Shown here in pieces: positions 59,885 through 64,000 of a stretch of DNA of 64,000 nucleotides. Origin of the DNA: Anaerolineaceae bacterium UBA5404 (GTDB lineage Bacteria; Chloroflexota; Anaerolineae; Anaerolineales; Anaerolineaceae); contig DHNY01000012.1 of NCBI GenBank assembly GCA_002409625.1, positions 22,175-86,174 on the forward strand, written 5' to 3'. The notes beneath the pieces were generated by a model. It was given only the letters and a program-made list of their open reading frames with translations. It was not told the origin of the DNA and searched no databases. Within the stretch, counting starts at the first letter, position 1. Each line of letters starts with the position of its first letter. The translations under genes were made by a program, and so were the position numbers.

Positions 59885-60523
59885 TTATCGAGAGTAGTAT
59901 TCAACAATCAACTGTTCGTTCAGGTTGCCGTCAATTTCTGCGCGTTCAGGGTTGCGCAACATGCGGCCGCTAAGATTGTTCAAATCTCGCGCCAACCAGG
60001 TGGGAACAGTGCGACCTTCAGCTTCTTCGCGAAGGTTCTTGAAGAAAGTGTTGTCTTTTGATGATTCAGCAACGCTAATGACATCATCCACTTTTACGTC
60101 CATGGATGGGATGTCTGCGCGGCGACCGTTGAGCAAAAAGTGCCCGTGGGTCACCATGATGCGCGCCTGCGGGCGGCTTGCCGCAAAACCGAGGCGGTAC
60201 ACCACGTTGCTGAGGCGGGTTTCCAGAATGGTAAGCAGGTTAGGACCAGGCTGTCCGTGCATTTTTTCCGCTTGGTCAAAGAAGCGGCGGAACTGGCGCT
60301 CGTAAATGCCATAAATGCGGCGGGCTTTTTGCTTGGCGCGTAATTGCTTGGCGTAGTCAGACTCACGGCCGGGGCGATGGGATAATGACTTTCCGTGCAT
60401 TCCGGGGGGATAACTGCGTCGTTCAAATGAGCATTTGGGCGTAAAACAGCGTTCGCCTTTAAGGAACAGCTTTTCGCCTTCACGTCGACATAACCGACAA
60501 ACTGCATCTGTATATCTTGCCAT
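59885..60523 (-). CDS. rpsD: 30S ribosomal protein S4
   Basis: A 212-residue S4 of the zinc-binding (C+) form: Cys9, Cys12, Cys26 and Cys31 are present (VCRLC...CFTPKC). The S4 RNA-binding domain (LETRLSNVVYRLGFAASRPQARIMVTHGHFLLNG) is intact. In many bacteria S4 represses the alpha operon. Confidence 0.98.
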   Translation of the reverse strand: MARYTDAVCRLCRREGEKLFLKGERCFTPKCSFERRSYPPGMHGKSLSHRPGRESDYAKQLRAKQKARRIYGIYERQFRRFFDQAEKMHGQPGPNLLTILETRLSNVVYRLGFAASRPQARIMVTHGHFLLNGRRADIPSMDVKVDDVISVAESSKDNTFFKNLREEAEGRTVPTWLARDLNNLSGRMLRNPERAEIDGNLNEQLIVEYYSR

Positions 60524-60546
60524 TTTTCTTTCCTTTTTCTATCTTT

Positions 60547-60951
60547 TTATACGCGGCGCTTCTTGGGCGGGCGACATCCGTTGTGGGGTACTGGGGTTTC
60601 ATCAGTAATCTTGGTGATCTTAACACCCAATGCCTGCACGGCACGGATTGCTGCTTCGCGACCGGGTCCGGGACCCTTCACGAAGAGTTCAACTTCTTGC
60701 ATGCCCATCTGCTGGGCAGTTTTCAGCGCTTGCTCGGTGGCCATTCGGGCGGCAAAAGGTGTGCTCTTGCGTGAGCCTTTAAAGCCTGCAGTGCCTGAGC
60801 TACCCCAACATACCGTGTTACCGCGCATATCGGTGATGGTAACAATGGTGTTGTTAAAGGATGCAAAGACATGCACCTGTCCGGCAGAGATTTGGCGCTT
60901 TACTTTGCGCGAGCTGGTTCCGCGTCGCGCGGTTCTTGCTTGTTTAGCCAT
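60547..60951 (-). CDS. rpsK: 30S ribosomal protein S11
   Basis: A 134-residue S11 with GQVHVFASFNNTIVTITDMRGN, the core GPGPGREAAIRA and the C-terminal PHNGCRPPKKRRV. The start MAKQARTARRGTSS follows a 103-bp non-coding gap after rpsM, the widest gap in this operon. Confidence 0.98.
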   Translation of the reverse strand: MAKQARTARRGTSSRKVKRQISAGQVHVFASFNNTIVTITDMRGNTVCWGSSGTAGFKGSRKSTPFAARMATEQALKTAQQMGMQEVELFVKGPGPGREAAIRAVQALGVKITKITDETPVPHNGCRPPKKRRV

Positions 60952-61054
60952 AGTTTTTCCTCACTATCTTCTAACTCTGGTACCCGTCATCGGTTGCCGC
61001 TGGGGAGAAAGGGAACCCCACCGAATTTGGATCAGACCAGTTAATAACAAATGA
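60952..61054 (-). other. 103-bp gap in the ribosomal operon between rpsM and rpsK
   Basis: On the minus strand this gap contains GGGG...CCCC (about 61005-61022) and a GGGTACCAGAGTT segment. A structured RNA, such as a site for autogenous control by a ribosomal protein, is possible but not shown. Confidence 0.3.
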
Positions 61055-61441
61055 TTACTTCTTCGCTCCGCGGCGGCGACCACGACCGGCAACGGTCTTC
61101 TTGGGGCCTTTGCGTGTGCGTGCGTTGGTGCGTGTGTTTTGTCCACGCAGGGGCAGGTTACGGCGGTGGCGCAAGCCACGGTAGCAACCAATTTCCACCA
61201 AACGCTTGATGTTCATTTGAACTTCACGCCTTAAATCACCTTCAACTTTGAGGTTTTGGGCAATATAGTCGCGTAATTTTGTAACTTCAGACTCTGGCAG
61301 ATCTTTCACACGGATTGTGGGATCCACACCGGTGGCAGCCAAAATCTCATCAGCCTTTTTGGGGCCGATACCATAGATATATCGCAGACCGATATCAATG
61401 CGCTTGTTGCGCGGGAGGTCAACACCTTCAATACGAGCCAT
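61055..61441 (-). CDS. rpsM: 30S ribosomal protein S13
   Basis: A 128-residue S13: MARIEGVDLPRNKRIDIGLRYIYGIG, helix-two-turn-helix motif, and basic tail GQNTRTNARTRKGPKKTVAGRGRR. It contacts S19 and the A/P-site tRNAs. Confidence 0.98.
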   Translation of the reverse strand: MARIEGVDLPRNKRIDIGLRYIYGIGPKKADEILAATGVDPTIRVKDLPESEVTKLRDYIAQNLKVEGDLRREVQMNIKRLVEIGCYRGLRHRRNLPLRGQNTRTNARTRKGPKKTVAGRGRRRGAKK

Positions 61442-61454
61442 AGTTCTCTATTCC

Positions 61455-61568
61455 TTATCCTTGTCGCTGTTTGTGTCTTGGATTCTTACAAATAACGTAC
61501 AAACGACCATCGCGTTTGACGATTTTACAGTCTTTACAGCGTTTCTTAATTGAAGCCGATACTTTCAT
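61455..61568 (-). CDS. rpmJ: 50S ribosomal protein L36
   Basis: A 37-residue L36 found by reading the gap between rpsM and map. The sequence starts MKVSASIKKRCKDCKIVKRD and has the zinc ligands Cys11, Cys14, Cys27 and His32. GCCTAAATG gives a modest start context. It is the zinc-binding form. Confidence 0.96.
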   Translation of the reverse strand: MKVSASIKKRCKDCKIVKRDGRLYVICKNPRHKQRQG

Positions 61569-61639
61569 TTAGGCATACTCCTTATTTTTACCGCAAATTT
61601 CCTATTATAGTCTTATGCCGCGGTTCTGGCAAGACATTC

Positions 61640-62419
61640 CTAAAGTTTCGTTAGCACCAAGGGGCCATCTTTCGTGACCGCTATGGTGTGCTCCTGGTGC
61701 GCAGTGAGCCCGCCATTGGCGTTGATCACCGTCCAGCGATCGCGCAACACGCGGGTTTTTCTGCCACCCACCAATACCATGGGTTCAATAGCGATGGTCA
61801 TGCCTTCGCGCAGCAAAAAGCCGGTACCCGGTCTGCCATAATTTGGCAGTTGGGGTGCTTCGTGCATGGCACGCCCAACCCCATGCCCAGTGTAGGTATG
61901 GGTGCAATAGAAACCTTGACTTTCAACATAGGCTTCGACGGCAGCGCCAACATCGCCACTGCGATTGCCAACGATCATGTGTTCAATGGCGATTTCAAGC
62001 GCGCGCTTGGTTGTGTCAATCAAGTATTGCGCCTGTTTGCTGATCTCGCCAACGCCAACAGTAAATGCCGAGTCGCCCACATAACCCTGGTACACAGTGC
62101 CACAATCTACCGAAATAATGTCGCCTTCGCGCAGTTTTCGGTTTCCGGGGATGCCATGCACAAGCTCTTCGTTGATGCTGGTGCAAATGCTGCCCGGGTA
62201 TGGCAAACCGTTTCCGGGGTCATAGTCTTTGAACGGGGAATAAACGCCCTGAGCTTTTTGGAAGCTCTCAGCAACCTCGTTCAACTCACCCGTGCTCACA
62301 CCCGGTGCGATGGCATCCATCACAGCTTTTAGGGTGAGCGCGTTCAGGCGGCCGGCTTCGCGCATGATCTTCAGCTCATTGGCTGATTTGAGATTGACAC
62401 CAAACACAGAGTCTTCCAT
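61640..62419 (-). CDS. map: Methionine aminopeptidase type I
   Basis: A 259-residue enzyme that removes the initiator Met. The metal ligands are visible: VDCGTVYQGYVGDSAFTVGVG (two Asp), GHGVGRAMHEAP (His), AIEPMVL (Glu) and HQEHTIAVT (Glu). The start overlaps the adk stop by one base. infA, often found between map and rpmJ, is absent: only 71 bp separate them. Confidence 0.97.
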   Translation of the reverse strand: MEDSVFGVNLKSANELKIMREAGRLNALTLKAVMDAIAPGVSTGELNEVAESFQKAQGVYSPFKDYDPGNGLPYPGSICTSINEELVHGIPGNRKLREGDIISVDCGTVYQGYVGDSAFTVGVGEISKQAQYLIDTTKRALEIAIEHMIVGNRSGDVGAAVEAYVESQGFYCTHTYTGHGVGRAMHEAPQLPNYGRPGTGFLLREGMTIAIEPMVLVGGRKTRVLRDRWTVINANGGLTAHQEHTIAVTKDGPLVLTKL

Positions 62420-63072
62420 TATGACAAAGCCTCAAAAATCGCGTCGTTTATCTCCATAATTTCGCCGACAGCACTAAACTCAACCAATTTTCCCTCTTCC
62501 CGAAAATGCTCGATAAGAGGTTCAGTTTGGTTGTAATAAACTTTTATGCGATGAAGCACGGTTTCGGCTTTATCATCTTCACGTTGGTAAAGCGGGCTAC
62601 CGTCTTCATCGTCAAACCATTGCTTTTTAGGCGGATTGTAAAGCTCGTGGTACACTCTGCCACTTTGGCTGTTCCAGCGCCCACTAAGACGCTTTACCAG
62701 CATCTCATCGGGTATGACCAAGGAAACAACCATAGTGAGCTCTTCGTCAATACCGTCTAGGTATGACTCAAGCGCCAAAGCTTGCACCAGCGTGCGTGGG
62801 TAACCATCCAAAACGACGCCATTATCGCAATCTTCTTCTTGAAGTCGCTGATTGAGCATGGTAATGGTGATTTCATCCGGCACCAATTCGCCTTTATTTA
62901 CATAACTCGCTGCCACTTTGCCCAAAGGCGTTGCCGCGGCGAATTGTTCTCTAAACAAATCGCCACTTGAAATGTGAGGAACACCCAGACGTTCAGCAAG
63001 CAAAAGGGATTGCGTTCCCTTGCCAGCTCCGGGTGGCCCCAACATCACAATAATTGTGGCATTCTCGTTCAT
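62419..63072 (-). CDS. adk: Adenylate kinase
   Basis: A 217-residue kinase that makes ADP from AMP and ATP. The P-loop is GPPGAGKGTQS, the AMP-binding GDLFREQ and DGYPRTLVQ follow, and the LID (about 125-165) lacks the four zinc cysteines. It sits in its usual place between secY and map. Confidence 0.97.
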   Translation of the reverse strand: MNENATIIVMLGPPGAGKGTQSLLLAERLGVPHISSGDLFREQFAAATPLGKVAASYVNKGELVPDEITITMLNQRLQEEDCDNGVVLDGYPRTLVQALALESYLDGIDEELTMVVSLVIPDEMLVKRLSGRWNSQSGRVYHELYNPPKKQWFDDEDGSPLYQREDDKAETVLHRIKVYYNQTEPLIEHFREEGKLVEFSAVGEIMEINDAIFEALS

Positions 63073-63086
63073 TGTTAAGGTTCTCT

Positions 63087-64000
63087 TTAGTTAATCAACC
63101 TGTCATCGTAGCCGTGCATGCGCAGTTCAGTTTCAATGAGCTGAACAATTTCGCGCACGGTACCCACAACAATCAGCAAACCAGAAGCCTGCATCAAACC
63201 CAAACCGGCGATGTCTGTTTTGCCAAAAAGCTTAAAGACACCGGTCATGATGTTTGGCAAGACCGCAATGATGCCCAGGAAAAATGCGCCGGGCAGGGTA
63301 ATGCGGCGTTGCACGCGGGTGAGATAGTCTTGGGTTGGTTTACCACGTACCACACCGGGAATCTGAGCGCCTTGCTTTTTGAGGTTCTCGCCATAATCTT
63401 GTTGGGCAAACAGCACGTCTGTATAGAAGTAACAGAAGAGCACCACCAAGATAAAGAACATCACCGGATACCACCAGGTATTGCCACCGAAGTTGGTGTA
63501 GGTCCAGTTTGCCGCCTTACCCACCCAGTTGGTTTTGTTCAGAAAGAACGAAGCCAAAATGGCAGGGAAGGTTAAAAAGCTTTGCGCAAAGATGATCGGA
63601 ATCATACCGGCCATGTTGATCATCAAAGGCAGTTGGCTACGCACTGGCATAGACATGCGGTTACCCACACGGCGACCAGGGAACATGACAGGCACGTTGC
63701 GCCTGCCCAGTTGCATGTAGACGATACCAAAGATGGTCAAAATGAACACCGCCAATATGATGACAAATGCCCACCAGGGGTCCGAGATATAAGCCGTGGT
63801 ATTAAGCGGGTCTGGTCGGCGCACCATTTGGGCAATCACGGTTGGGAAGCGCGAAACGATACCAGAGAAGATAATCAAGCTAAGACCTTGGTTGCGCAAG
63901 CCAAACTCTGAGATGAGCTGGCCAATCCAAATACCGAACATAGTACCAGCAACCATCGAAATGATAGCTGCCAGCGTTGGCAAAAGGTTTGTGCCTGAAA
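63087..64000 (-). CDS. secY: Preprotein translocase subunit SecY (N-terminus beyond window)
   Basis: The C-terminal 303 or so residues of SecY. It reads in from the window edge (SGTNLLPTLAAIIS...). NGxSLIIF-like QGLSLIIFSGIVSRFP, the loop GRRNVPVMFPGRRVGNRMS and KTDIAGLGLMQASGLLIVVGTVREIVQLIETELRMHGYD are typical. It forms the Sec channel with SecE and SecG. The start codon lies beyond position 64000, so the frame start at 63983 is not real. Confidence 0.97.
   Translation of the reverse strand, partial: SGTNLLPTLAAIISMVAGTMFGIWIGQLISEFGLRNQGLSLIIFSGIVSRFPTVIAQMVRRPDPLNTTAYISDPWWAFVIILAVFILTIFGIVYMQLGRRNVPVMFPGRRVGNRMSMPVRSQLPLMINMAGMIPIIFAQSFLTFPAILASFFLNKTNWVGKAANWTYTNFGGNTWWYPVMFFILVVLFCYFYTDVLFAQQDYGENLKKQGAQIPGVVRGKPTQDYLTRVQRRITLPGAFFLGIIAVLPNIMTGVFKLFGKTDIAGLGLMQASGLLIVVGTVREIVQLIETELRMHGYDDRLIN

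Overview
The window reads as a chromosomal segment of a free-living anaerobic-type bacterium, most likely a member of the Chloroflexota (class Anaerolineae). This is inferred, not proven. The supports are: many lipoproteins with Pro/Thr/Glu-rich linkers behind the lipobox, a leuS T-box leader, a YabN-type MazG, a spc/alpha ribosomal operon without infA running into truA-rplM-rpsI, and a moderate base composition. No rRNA or tRNA gene is visible.

Region 1 (1-8600) is a complete type I-C CRISPR-Cas locus on the minus strand: cas5c-cas8c(with internal cas11c)-cas7-cas3-cas4-cas1-cas2, then a leader and the leader-proximal end of a CRISPR array that runs off the left edge. Upstream of cas5c sits a single degenerate CRISPR repeat. 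Its hairpin is kept by G-U wobbles, and it is followed by a guide whose first 20 nt match the cas promoter itself next to a 5'-TTC PAM. Three of the four mismatches fall at positions 6, 12 and 18. This looks like a crRNA-like autorepressor (CreR type) of a I-C system and is the main discovery of the window. The array leader and the cas promoter also share a promoter motif.

Region 2 (8600-26330) mixes housekeeping and accessory genes: a DUF2871 membrane protein, leuS under a T-box, an esterase, an AT-rich DpnI-type restriction gene with a small partner, an amino-acid permease fused to stress-protein domains, a SatD/DUF3307 pair behind three operator-like dyads at exact 28-bp spacing, a DUF4143 AAA ATPase, a VanZ protein, lipoproteins, a DUF952-phosphatase fusion and a two-domain ferredoxin.

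Region 3 (26330-53360) is dominated by exporters (three MFS proteins), membrane-bound or secreted peptidases (M20, HExxH, S41, YugP-type, PepF), HAD phosphatases, a LOG protein, a DnaJ-like protein, a pseudoprotease lipoprotein, two tandem lipoprotein paralogues, xseA/xseB and two more DUF4143 ATPases. Each of the three ATPases is preceded by its own unrelated set of dyad repeats. A 22-bp piece of the CRISPR repeat lies alone upstream of the second one. Four 23-bp tandem repeats lie upstream of pepF. Several genes here have a -10 box exactly 6 nt before ATG and are probably leaderless.

Region 4 (53500-64000) is a minus-strand housekeeping block: murJ, mazG, rpsI, rplM, truA, rplQ, rpoA, rpsD, rpsK, rpsM, rpmJ, map, adk and secY (cut by the window edge).
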